Assembly: GCA_947685225.1 (NCBI GenBank)
Contig: CANTUV010000035.1
Location: 43,400,001 to 43,464,000, forward strand
DNA from: Garcia nutans
Lineage: Eukaryota > Streptophyta > Magnoliopsida > Malpighiales > Euphorbiaceae
Direction of reading: 5' to 3'
DNA length: 64,000 bases
Positions within the stretch are counted from its first letter, which is position 1. Every line of letters begins with the position of its first letter. The notes under the pieces were generated by a model. That model saw only the letters and a program-made list of their open reading frames with translations. It had not been told where the DNA came from and did not search any database. Position numbers and translations under genes: made by a program. Below, one piece after another: positions 1 to 9,257 of the stretch.

Positions 1-548
1 TGAAAAAGATCCTAGAGCATTGAAATTCCAAATGTTATCATTTTAATATATTGCAAAGCAATTAATGGTGGGTTTTGCTGACTACGGTGTATGAGTAAAA
101 TAACCTACAAAGGTGCTATTAAATTCTATGATTAATGAAAGGCCTCTTGGGTAGTAAACTTCACAAAGAGAACTGAGCATGCAACCGGATTAAGAAACTA
201 AAATTGGCAACTCAAATCACCACTAAATTCCCAAACATAGGGAAAAAAAATCAAACATTATGTAACCACCATTTTGGTAGAATTAAAATGCTTCAACACA
301 TAAATTATTGCAAACATATTCCTTAAAGTAATGCCATGAAATATCAGTATCTACAGTGTGAGAATACAACATCAAGTGATAATCAATCAGACCATTCTCA
401 ACCGAAAGAAAAATTTTGTCTGTTCAAAAATAAAGCATTAATAAGTCTACCAAAAAAACTTCAACAGCCTCCAGCTCCACCAAATTCCACAAAATCTAAT
501 TCCAAAAAGTCCCAAATTCCAGAAAGGAAGAAAATCCTTAAAACATAA
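1..548. other. no gene recognised; AT-rich flank
   Basis: I see no coding exon here beyond the probable stop codon at 549-551 of the minus-strand gene fragment next to it. The stretch could be the 3' untranslated region or downstream flank of that fragment. A plus-strand frame at 336-548 is low-complexity (Lys/Pro/Ser-rich) and lies across the end of the minus-strand fragment, so I do not treat it as a gene. Confidence 0.4.
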
Positions 549-1070
549 TCAATTGCTAGAACCAGAATCTGATCCCCAGTTAGACAGCTCCTTAACTGAA
601 TAAAAAGCTTTGGACAATAACACCATACCTCAGCCTCCAATGGTTTACTTGGATGTGAGTTTAAGGGAGCTTCAGTATTTGGCACCTGCAATAAGAACAA
701 AAATTTTCATTTTTCCACAAGATCACAACAAAAAATAGACCACCAAATATAACTAAATGAAAGAGATATTTAAATACCTTTGAAACCAAAGACTGGCGTT
801 TTCTTTTCAATGCACTAGTATTATTATTATTAATGGACTGAGTCGCGTGCTTTGCTTCAGAGACTGCTTTAGTGTAAGTTGCTGCATGTCTTCCCAGCTT
901 GGATTTCCTCGAGGTACCCTCAAGTTCACATGTTTCACGAAGCACTTTTCCTTTCCTCCTAAAGAGTTTAACTTTATCCTTACAATGGCTGGTAGATGTA
1001 GCTTCAGGTATGCTAGATTTGTCATCCACATTACGAGCAGTTCTTTCTTCATTCAACTGGGCAGATGCTT
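549..1070 (-). pseudogene. 3'-terminal exons of an unrecognised plant gene
   Basis: Three exons are readable on the minus strand: 1070-778 (after a TTCTAG acceptor), 685-629 (after TTGCAG) and 590-549. Both internal donors are GTAT-type. The product is basic and Ser/Lys-rich: a segment with RRKGKVLRETCELEGTS, then ALKRKRQSLVSK, ending ELSNWGSDSGSSN before a TGA at 549-551. I do not recognise the family; a nuclear protein is plausible from the composition only. No 5' part of this gene is visible. The exons directly upstream belong to ClpR3, so this looks like a captured or rearranged fragment and not a complete gene. The first exon has a phase-1 acceptor, which matches the phase-1 donor of the last ClpR3 exon. 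The terminal exon boundary at 590 is the least certain call. Confidence 0.5.
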
Positions 1071-1883
1071 CTAGAACAAACATTTAAAGGAACAGAAACT
1101 ATCAGAGCAGGTGAAAAGGAATAGCAAAAGCTACACCATGACCGTAACTATAACAAACTTTGCCCCCATTAAAATGTAATGCCAAATTCGACTTTGGCCT
1201 TCTATAGAGGACAAGAAAAAATTCAGTTCTCCAATTTTTCCTGCCATCCTCAGAAAACACGTAATCATAAGACAAACAAGGGTAGAAAAAAGACATCGAA
1301 AATTGCCAAAAAAAAATGCCAGAAAACAATCAATGTTGACCAAACATGCAATGACACTATTTCAACTCTATTCTGTTCAAAAAGAACATTTTAACCAGAT
1401 ATGGTAGACATGAGTGCTTCTTCTGAATATGATCAGGTCTTTTTATCTATTTTTTTTACAAAAATGTTTCATGCGCACATGAAGAGAGCCCTGAAGGTTC
1501 CTGCAATCATGGAAATGAACTAAAATGATAGGGATAATAAGCTATAGAAACAGGAGATAGACAAGTTGCAAGGAAAGCATGAGTTTTACTTAGTTTTGTG
1601 ATGGAAGAAGGGCACCATCTAACTGCTTCAGCTCAAACTGAAGAATGCAAACGTTAATGTCAATGTATCTTATCTTACAGATTAACACTTCCAAATGATG
1701 AATCAATATGAATTATGCATTGTGAATAACTAGATACTATATGAATGGTAATTTGATGCCAAATCATTTACTGTAATTAACCCAATATTGTTTCATCTCC
1801 CTGCAGAAATACACAAATGATAAGGACATAAGTATTTGACACTCACCAGATTCCAATACAGAAAGGTTAGCCAATTCCAATAC
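1071..1883 (-). other. intron or spacer between ClpR3-like and unknown exons
   Basis: No exon with family similarity was found. In particular, the ClpR3 C-terminal region expected after the exon at 1884-1946 is absent. Short frames at 1102-1394 are AT-rich and have no recognisable motif. If the neighbouring fragments are transcribed together, this would be one ~810-base intron. Confidence 0.4.
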
Positions 1884-2973
1884 GGATGAGAACATCACTT
1901 GCAGGCATCAATCCTGAAGATGGGACTTTAGGCTGTTGGATCATGGCTGAAAAATAATTTAAAAGAACACTTAGTATTGATAAAACAAAAATATGATAAA
2001 AGCATAAAAAGGATATAATTGCAAATTTGGCAAGCAGTTGATTCTAACCTTTTGCATGTGGCATCATAAACCGGTTCCCTTTTGTTCCTGCTGCAAGACA
2101 AGCCTGGCCGATAGCAGCTCCAACAGCAACTGTATGTACCTGTATGAGCAACAATCCAGACACAAAGCAAAAACATAGAGCCGAGAACACATAAGCTAAA
2201 ATTTATATTCATAAGTAAAAGATCATATTAATCAATTCCATCAACAGCACAAGTTAGACAACAAATTCCAGGAGCATACACTGGATAAATTGTGAAGCAA
2301 ACATAAAATCACCCAAAATTAAAGCTAAAGAAACAAATGATAACAATGACCACCATCCTTAACCACATCTACCATCAACACCATCACCAAGAACCTCTAT
2401 GCTCTGTGTTGGCATTCCTAGCACCGAATTAATGAAATACATAAGAATTATGTAAAAGATAACTAACCTCATTTTTCAATTGCATCATTGAATCATAGAT
2501 AGCAAAACCTTCTGTTTCCATCCCCACCTGAAAGTATACATTTTTTAATTCATTAAGTGAGACCACTAAGAAAGAAATTTTTGCAAATTGTTGCCTGTAG
2601 AATCAATGTACAAGTCAAAGGAGAGACATACATGACACATGTAATCTATGTCATTTTGTTGATTCCAATGAATGATTAAAATTTTTGCACACAAACAAAT
2701 TTGTTACAATATCAAGCAATCAATCTTCCATAACACACCGGTGCCTTCTAAGGTAACCCAGTTTTTAATTAAATTTCCATCACTATGTGTTTGTTCGTTT
2801 TTAATTAGATACAGAGGATGATATATTACAAGAAAAAATAGATATCTTACTGTTTCACCATCATCACGAGTTGTTCCTGTGGAATTAATGTACAGATATA
2901 TTGGTTCTTTGGGATCCATCCACTGCAAGTATATCAATTCTGCAACAACAAGCTCTGTGACAACAGGCACCAA
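1884..2973 (-). pseudogene. CLPR3: ClpR3-like plastid Clp protease subunit, internal exons only
   Basis: Four exons read on the minus strand: 2973-2851, 2527-2468, 2139-2049 and 1946-1884, each with AG acceptor and GT donor. They encode the run LVPVVTELVVAELIYLQW, then PKEPIYLYINSTGTTRDDGE, GMETEGFAIYDSMMQLKNE, GAAIGQACL..GTKGNRFMMPH and QQPKVPSSGLMPASDVLI. ClpR proteins are non-catalytic subunits of the chloroplast ClpPR core. The family assignment rests on the STGTTRDDGET segment, which I know from ClpR3. Missing are the transit peptide, the N-terminal exons and everything after DVLI (about 70 residues in the family). The third exon appears two residues shorter than the family norm after GQACL. 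After the last exon there is a short repeat of TTCCAATAC around the donor. Upstream sit SWC4 exons, so this is a fragment in a chimeric context. Confidence 0.85.
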
Positions 2974-3120
2974 CTGAAAGAAAAAAACAAATGTTAACAC
3001 TTAACATGCTGAATGGATTGCGCCTAACATAGTAACAGGAAAGATTATAAACTCAATTGAAATCTTACGATATAGCAGCTACAGAAAGTCATAAAGACGA
3101 AACCATGAGTTCATACCTAC

Positions 3121-3515
3121 GGGATCAGTCAAATATTTCTCATACTCTTCATCAGTGTACTTGACAACATCAACAGACTGCAGATTTACAAATAAAATAA
3201 CATATTCAGTTTGAAAAAAAAATGAAAAGAAAAAGAAAGCACATATTAATTCTTTTATAGCCTAATACACATGAAGATGGAGGCAAACTTGTGCATACTT
3301 TGTTATACTTGGCAAAAGAATAGTCACCAGTTGGCGGAACACCATTTACAACTCTAACCTGCAAATCAAACAAGACAAAACTTTTTTAAAAGACTCCAAC
3401 CAACAAATGGACACCTGATTAAGAGACAACTTCAGTAGTTACAACCTACCCAGTGGTAAAGATGAAGATTATCCTTTCGAGCAGAATTTGTAAAAGGAAG
3501 CCACTGCCATGTGAT
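3121..3515 (-). pseudogene. SWC4: SWC4/DMAP1-like chromatin subunit, internal exons only
   Basis: Exons 3515-3450 (22 residues), 3358-3299 (20) and 3177-3121 (19) have AG/GT borders and join in phase 0. They read ITWQWLPFTNSARKDN, VRVVNGVPPTGDYSFAKYNK and SVDVVKYTDEEYEKYLTDP. This is the segment of SWC4 (plant DMAP1 homologue, subunit of SWR1 and NuA4 chromatin complexes) just before its SANT/Myb-like region. The following family exon (the TKEETDQLF region) is absent; the next exon downstream encodes ClpR3 instead. No N-terminal exons are visible before the CACTA element. No stops or frameshifts occur within the retained exons. An exon-capture origin (Helitron, CACTA or Pack-MULE) is the likely explanation, although no element ends could be assigned. 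Confidence 0.85.
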
Positions 3516-3885
3516 CTGAATGCAGGTTCTCAAATTTGTCAGAAACACATTCTAATTCATATATCTTGACAACAGACAAAATTGAGTGACATAATTAACT
3601 CACATCAAGACCAATACATAAAGGAACATGGATGAAGCACGAGTTATCGACAGATCCTAACATTCTGTGAACTCACAATTCATAAATGTAAGTAGAATTC
3701 AATTCCATTGAATGACAATGAAGGTGGTCTCTATTTCTTGCAAAGCTCAACCTTATTTACACTACACCTCTACTTCCTGCACTAGTCTTCTAATTTCCAG
3801 AATGCTATAAACTCAGCCAAGATCAAGTGACACGAAAAAGAAAGAAAAAATTATACGGCATTAAACTCAGCCAAATTCAATTTTT
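3516..3885. other. spacer between SWC4 fragment and CACTA element
   Basis: No exon, known motif or repeat end was recognised. If the chimeric fragments were transcribed, a promoter or first exon would have to lie here or beyond the CACTA element; neither is evident. Confidence 0.4.
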
Positions 3886-4798
3886 CACTACAAAAATATT
3901 CGGCATTTGCGACGAAAATCTGCGACAGACATGTTTCCGTCGCAAATTTGCTACGGATCTGCGACGGATTTGCAACGTAACATTTTCTGCAAAAATTCTC
4001 GGCGGGAGTAATCCCGCCAACTTTAGCGACGAAATTTGTGACGAACAAAAATCGTCGCAGATTTATTACGTATCTGCAACCGATTTGCGACGGCTTTCTC
4101 AAAATTCCTATGCAGATCCGTCGCACATTTGCGACGGAAATTTTCCGTTGCAGATTTCCGTCGCAAATGCCGAATATTTTTATAGTGAAATTTGCGACAG
4201 CAATAGACGGTAGCAGATCTCCGTTGCAAATTGTTTTTTTTAGTGTTTTCTACAACCAATCTGCGACGAAAAAAAATTTTGCGAAAAAATATACCCGGGT
4301 CTCTCTCGCCAACTTTTGCGACGATTATTTGCGACGGACTGATTTTCGTCGCAGATCTGCGACGGATTTGCAACGGATTTGCCACCAATTTCTCAAAATT
4401 CCTCTGACTCGTCCTTCCGTCGCAAATCCGTCGCAGATCCGTAGCAAATTTGCGACGAAAACATGTCCGTCGCAGATTTTCGTCGCAAAATTCTGAATAT
4501 TTTTATAGTGAAATTTGCGACGGCACTAGACGGTAGCAGATCTCTGTTGCAAATTGGTTTTTTTTTAGTGTTTTCTCTCTCGCGCCAAGTTTTCGCACCA
4601 ACTTTTGCGACGATTATTTGCGACGGAATGATTTTCATCGCAGATCTGCGATGGATTTGCAACGGATTTGCAACCAATTTCTCAAAATTCCTCTGACTTG
4701 TCCTTCCGTCGCAAATCCGTCGCAGATCCGTAGCAAATTTGCGACGGAAACATGTCCGTCACAGATTTCCGTCGCAAATGCCAAATATTTTTGTAGTG
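3886..4798. mobile_element. non-autonomous CACTA-type element with tandemly repeated right ends
   Basis: The left end reads CACTACAAAAATATTCGGCA (from 3886) and the right end is its near-perfect inverse, finishing TTTTTGTAGTG at 4798. The body is packed with GCGACGG / CCGTCGC motifs in both orientations, the typical subterminal repeats of plant CACTA (En/Spm) elements. Right-end copies also finish at 4187 and 4510 (..TATAGTG). The first 302 bases are therefore a complete mini-element, followed by two direct copies of about 323 and 288 bases. No transposase frame is present. Flanking 3-mers are TTT and ATT, so a clean 3-bp duplication is not shown. The right end directly abuts the truncated Gypsy integrase. 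Confidence 0.75.
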
Positions 4799-5450
4799 AT
4801 TATTTCATATCGAGATCCTTGCTTTACTTCAAGATTTTGAAAAAGTTTTCAGAAAGCATTGGGTACTCGACTTCATTTTAGTACTGCATTTCATCCACAG
4901 ACGGATGGTCAATCGGAAACGATGATACAAGTACTTGAGAATATGCTTAGAAATTGTGTAATCAATTTTCAAGGTAGCTGGGATAAATATCTGCCTTTAG
5001 TAGAATTTTTCTATAACAACAGTTATCAAACGAGTATTGGAATGACTCCATATAAGGCACTCTATGGAAGAAAGTGTAGAACTCCATTGTGTTGAGTGCA
5101 ATTGAATGACATCAAACTTGTGGGACCTGATCTCATAAGATAAACTGAAGACAAAGTGAAGCTTATAAAGGATCGATTACAAATTGCAATGGATAGACAG
5201 AGATCCTATGCAGATTTGAAACAGCGTGATATTGAATATGGTGTGGGAGATAAGGTATTTTTGAAAGTATCACCATAGAAGAAAGTTCTTCACTTTGGAA
5301 AGAAAGGTAAACTAAGTTCTAGGTTTCTTGGACCATATGAAATACTTGAACGTATAGGTCCAGTAGCTTATCGACTAACTTTTCCTTTAGAATTGGCTAA
5401 GATTCATAATTTATTCCATGTGTCGATGCTTAGATGATATAGATCATATC
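4799..5450 (+). pseudogene. element A integrase, decayed (first part)
   Basis: The reading begins within the integrase core (SYRDPCFTSRF), continues through HPQTDGQSE (the third catalytic acidic residue region), YNNSYQTSIGM and LYGRKCRTPLC, then the GKLSSRFLGPYEILERIGPV region, and reaches NLFHVSMLR. In-frame stops occur, for example after SRF, after RTPLC, before TEDKVKL and within the SPWKK-like stretch. The frame is cut at 5450 by element C. This is clearly a defunct copy, more diverged than G. The first half of the integrase and all upstream domains are absent. Confidence 0.85.
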
Positions 5451-7859
5451 TGTAACATCCCGAATCCCAGATTGGTAAGAAACAGACATAGAGGATATGA
5501 TGTAGGCTTAGAACAAAGGAGTTTAAAACATGACCTATAACTTGAGCTTGAATTTCATCCAAGTTAATGATAGATTTAGAGAGTCTCAAAAAGACTTAAT
5601 TGTTTATTTGTGTCTTAGATAGATTTATAACTTGAAATTCCACAATTTGGAGTTGTACAGAATAAGATATGATGGATTTAGTAGACAATGTGCAAGCTGC
5701 CTCAGGACAGCATAGTAGGCTTGATTTCGAAGGACCGTCAAAAATCAGATATAGCTCGGATCGACCTGAAATTTTGACACAATGTATCCACGGATGTCTA
5801 GTTTCAGTGGGAATAAGAATTACTTAATTTGGGGTTGTGAGTAAAATGATATTAATAAAGAAATACAGCAAGGTCAGGAAGGGATATCAAAAGGACCTAA
5901 GTAAAAATTTCTCAAAAGTTAGGGGCAACTATGTAAACTTAAAAATTAAGTGTCGAAAGTTCTTAATAGTGCCCATATCCGACCCCGAAAGAATATTCTC
6001 GAGATTAATCGGGTCATAACCATGGGTTTCAAATTTTTCCGAAAATGCACGGTTTAAAAGTTACAATCGATTAATCGCTGGAGGGTATTTTGATATTTTC
6101 ACACCCTAGACTATAAGATTACAACACAAGAAAGTTGAGGGGGTCAAAATATGAATAAAAGGAAGCCTAATGGCTTGCCAAATAAATAGATAAAAGAAGA
6201 AGGCAAGTGGACCAATTAAAAGTGGCCATTTTTGCTATAAGGTGTACCAATTGGAAGTCAACATCTATACCAACATATTTTCACCATATATGGCTGTCAT
6301 TTGGATCAAAATAAGCTAAGGAAAGAAAATAAAAGCCCTCTCTTACATGGTGAACTCGTCCAAACCATAAGAGAAGGAAGAAGGAGGTGATTTTTCCAAA
6401 GTTTAAGGCTTTTGGTTGAAGATTTTGGTGACAAACAAGATTATAAGGTAAGAGAAACCTATCTCTAGTTTTAATTTCATGGATTAATGGTTAATTTAAG
6501 AGATTGAAATTAGGGTTCATGTAGCTAGATTTGGAGAAAATTCAAGAAATAATTATTAGAGGGATTTGATAAAAGAAATAATGGTTTTAAAGTTAGAGGA
6601 GATTAGATTGAGGAAAAATTGGCAAGAAATGAATCGGTAGCTTATGTTTTCAAACCATAGGATGTATGTTTAAAGTGTGTATGCTGGAATTCTTATAGGA
6701 AATCAAGGAGACAAGGAAGGAAAGGAAGTGATATTGATAAAGGACTAAGAAATAGTAAGGTTTGGTACTTTACCCATTGAACTCCTTTTGAAAATTTTCT
6801 GTTTTACAATTAGTAAAATGCTGTAACTTGTATGATTTTTAATTAAATATAGAAAAATTATCTTGAGTTGAATTTTTCATATGTTGTGTTTAAATGAGTC
6901 TAGAATGACTAAAGAATATGTTGAGTTGAATTTGGAATGGTTATGATTTTGAAAAGATTATTTTTATTAGACCTGCTCCAGCAGGTACCTTGACTGAGAT
7001 AGCCATCTTACTGGATTTTTAATAAAATGTAGAAAAAAAACTATCCAATTGAATTTTGGATATGTTGTTTTTTCGTGAGTCTAGTATTTGAAAAAAATAA
7101 TTTGGAACCACATTGATTGAATTTAATTTACGGAATTCACAAAATTCAGAACTGCTGCCAGGATGCAGGGCAACTGGAGTAGTCTGGTTGGGTGAACTAG
7201 TTGACCAAGATTTTATGTCCAGTTTGATATAAAATTTTAAAGGAATGATTTTAAGATGCAAAAATAAATTCTGTAAAAATTTTTGAATTTTTAGCCAATT
7301 GGATTATTTTATACAAATTTTCTAAAACAAGGATCAAGTTGGGTCAAGAACCAGAGTTTATTGTTCATATGGTAATTTTTCATTATTAACTTGGTCAAAA
7401 ACTTGGTGTGGGTGTTTTATCATTTTATTTTTGGCATTGAGTTTAAGTATGAATATGAAGAATAAATTAGATGGGAAAGAGGAGAAAATCAATCTGAATT
7501 TCATAACCGTGATAAAAGTCACGTGATGGAATACATGTTCGTTATCATGTGAATATATAGATAAGGTATATACGTGGGGAATACGTATAAATATGGTATA
7601 TATATGCGTGTATATGGTATATATGTGAATACATATGATGCATATGTTAGTATATGTGGTATTTGTGTAAGTATATATTGTATATACATGGAGAATATGT
7701 GGTATATATACGAAGTGAATGGGTATATATGAAATGTTATATATGCTCTACTCGGTAAATGGGTAAAACCGGTCTGGAATGGGGGTTTGGCATGCCATCC
7801 TATCGGCAGTACTATCTTAACGGCTTCGGTCTAGATATTACTTACGTGCGCGCGGTTAT

Positions 7860-7985
7860 ATCGTGTGAGGTCAAGATCATGGCAACTAGTCGTGTGAGAC
7901 CAAGACCATTCAGTTATGTTGTATATTCCATATCGTGTGAGACCAAGACCATGGCAATTAGTCGTGTGAGGTCAAGACCACGCGT
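7860..7985 (+). repeat. tandem array in LTR of element C
   Basis: Four imperfect copies of a CGTGTGAGRYCAAGACCA-type unit are separated by short AT-rich spacers; the matching array lies around 11667-11788 in the other LTR. Several units run into ATGGCAA. The array sits upstream of the hairpin region, roughly where other Gypsy LTRs in this window carry different tandem arrays. Confidence 0.75.
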
Positions 7986-8231
7986 AACTCTATACGAGGC
8001 CTCATTTTGAGATCGGTGTATTCATAATTACCTAGTGGAGCAGATTAACTCGTAATTATAATGAAGTTATATTACATGTTGTTTACATACAGAATGTGAA
8101 TCTTAACTTAATTAGAAAATATAAATATGATGATTGTATGAAAATAGTTTAATTATGCAGTATTCTACTTTTATATGTGTTTCAACAACCTTCCTTGCAC
8201 TATTTATATTCGGCAATGGTTAAAGTACCCA

Positions 8232-8272
8232 CTGGGTAATAAGTTGCTCAGCGAGTTATATGTCTAACTCGC
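8232..8272 (+). other. double hairpin in LTR of element C (left)
   Basis: First stem: CTGGGTAA (8232-8239) with TTGCTCAG (8244-8251), including two G-U pairs. Second stem: GCGAGTTA (8251-8258) with TAACTCGC (8265-8272), perfect, 6-base loop. The last G of the first stem is the first base of the second. CAGGT follows (the C is the end of the stem). The same architecture with different bases occurs in every Gypsy LTR of the window. Confidence 0.75.
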
Positions 8273-8767
8273 AGGTAGTGGATAGAAGATCAGCATTTCT
8301 GCAGCGGCCTGCACCAGCTCGCTGAAAATAGGGTAGAACTTTTGACATAAAATAGTAGTATGGCATGTACGTTATATCTATTGTAAAGTTTTGTTAAACA
8401 TATTAAGTATTATGGTGTATGTAACAAGAGAATAAACAGTAGTATGGTAATGAAACTTAGCAAATGATATGTGATCTTGAGAAACGATATAGAAGTGTGA
8501 AATTTTCTTGCAAGGTGTAGTTGAGGATATAAGGGAGATTATTATTGGGAGTGTTCTTGAGTTGAATTGTGAACAAAAGTGTTTTTTTTATAAAAAAATC
8601 AGTTTTGATGACACTTGGGAACCCCGCTTTTTATGGGAAACTCCGCCCAATTTTTTGAAAAATTTTTCATAAGAATTCTTAATTAAGACATTGTAACCAT
8701 AGCTCGCATCCCGATGTGACATTCCTCCCCGGCTTATTCGTAGGTCGGAAAGGGGTGTTACAATTTA

Positions 8768-8779
8768 TGGTATCAGAGC
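8768..8779 (+). promoter_or_regulatory. primer-binding site, element C
   Basis: TGGTATCAGAGC, complementary to the 3' end of plant initiator tRNA-Met, starts 5 bases after the LTR end. It primes minus-strand cDNA synthesis. Confidence 0.92.
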
Positions 8780-9220
8780 ATTGGTTTAGCAGTTCCTGGG
8801 CGGCTAGACATAGGAAAGTGTATGATAATTAGGATATCGAGAGATAGTAAACAAAGTGAGTTAGAAAGACTTTAGATAGGAAGAGGAAAATATAGGAGGA
8901 TATATGTTTTATGTTGGGAGTGGCCATTACCAACATAAAACGGGATACCCTGTAGTAGTTATGGTATTTGTGAAACAGTTATATATGAAATTATGTTTGT
9001 GAAATAAGAAAGAGTCGAGAATAATTAAGCATGAGCTATTGAGTCTAATGTACATGCCATATAGGAAAAAGGTTATATGTCGAGCTATGCAGACTGCTGA
9101 TTAATAAAACAAAAGAAGAAAAGGAAGGTATGTAAATTTAAAATTTGTGTTTTAAGTATATATATATATGTATGACTGTTATTAGATATATGAACAATGT
9201 ACTTACATGTATGAACAAAC

Positions 9221-9257
9221 AAGTTTCGGGCGAAACTTAAATTAAGGGGCATAGAAT
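9221..9257 (+). promoter_or_regulatory. pre-PPT palindrome and polypurine tract, element C
   Basis: AAGTTTCG (9221-9228) and CGAAACTT (9231-9238) form a perfect inverted repeat. It is followed by TTAAGGGG... and the LTR at 9258, 19 bases after the palindrome. Equivalent palindromes with other bases precede the 3' LTR in A, B, F and G. Confidence 0.8.

Larger units (their letters stand above)
5451..8762 (+). repeat. left LTR of element C
   Basis: It starts TGTAACATCC and ends GTGTTACA. Within it are a tandem array of CGTGTGAGRYCAAGACCA-type units (about 7860-7985), a double hairpin (8232-8272) and long AT-rich stretches. A possible 83-codon frame at 7759-8010 is made mainly of the tandem units and recurs in the other LTR only because LTRs are copies. 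Confidence 0.92.
8763..9257 (+). other. interior of element C, no coding capacity
   Basis: The 495 bp hold a PBS at 8768-8779, AT-rich sequence, and a palindrome plus polypurine tract at the right end. The longest minus-strand frame (9085-9396) runs into the LTR and has no family motif. This is one of the shortest interiors possible for a reverse-transcribed element; all proteins must come from elsewhere. Confidence 0.85.

Noticed and set aside
1..1400. Helitron ends around the gene-fragment block
   Set aside because: Looked for TC...CTRR with a preceding hairpin but could not place either end convincingly.
3827..4677. Arg/Ile-rich frames in the CACTA element
   Set aside because: Driven by GCGACGG/TTTGCGAC repeats on both strands; no transposase motif.
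5837..6019. 60-codon frame repeated at 9645-9827
   Set aside because: Duplicate because it lies in both LTRs of C; no homology recognised and the start differs between copies.
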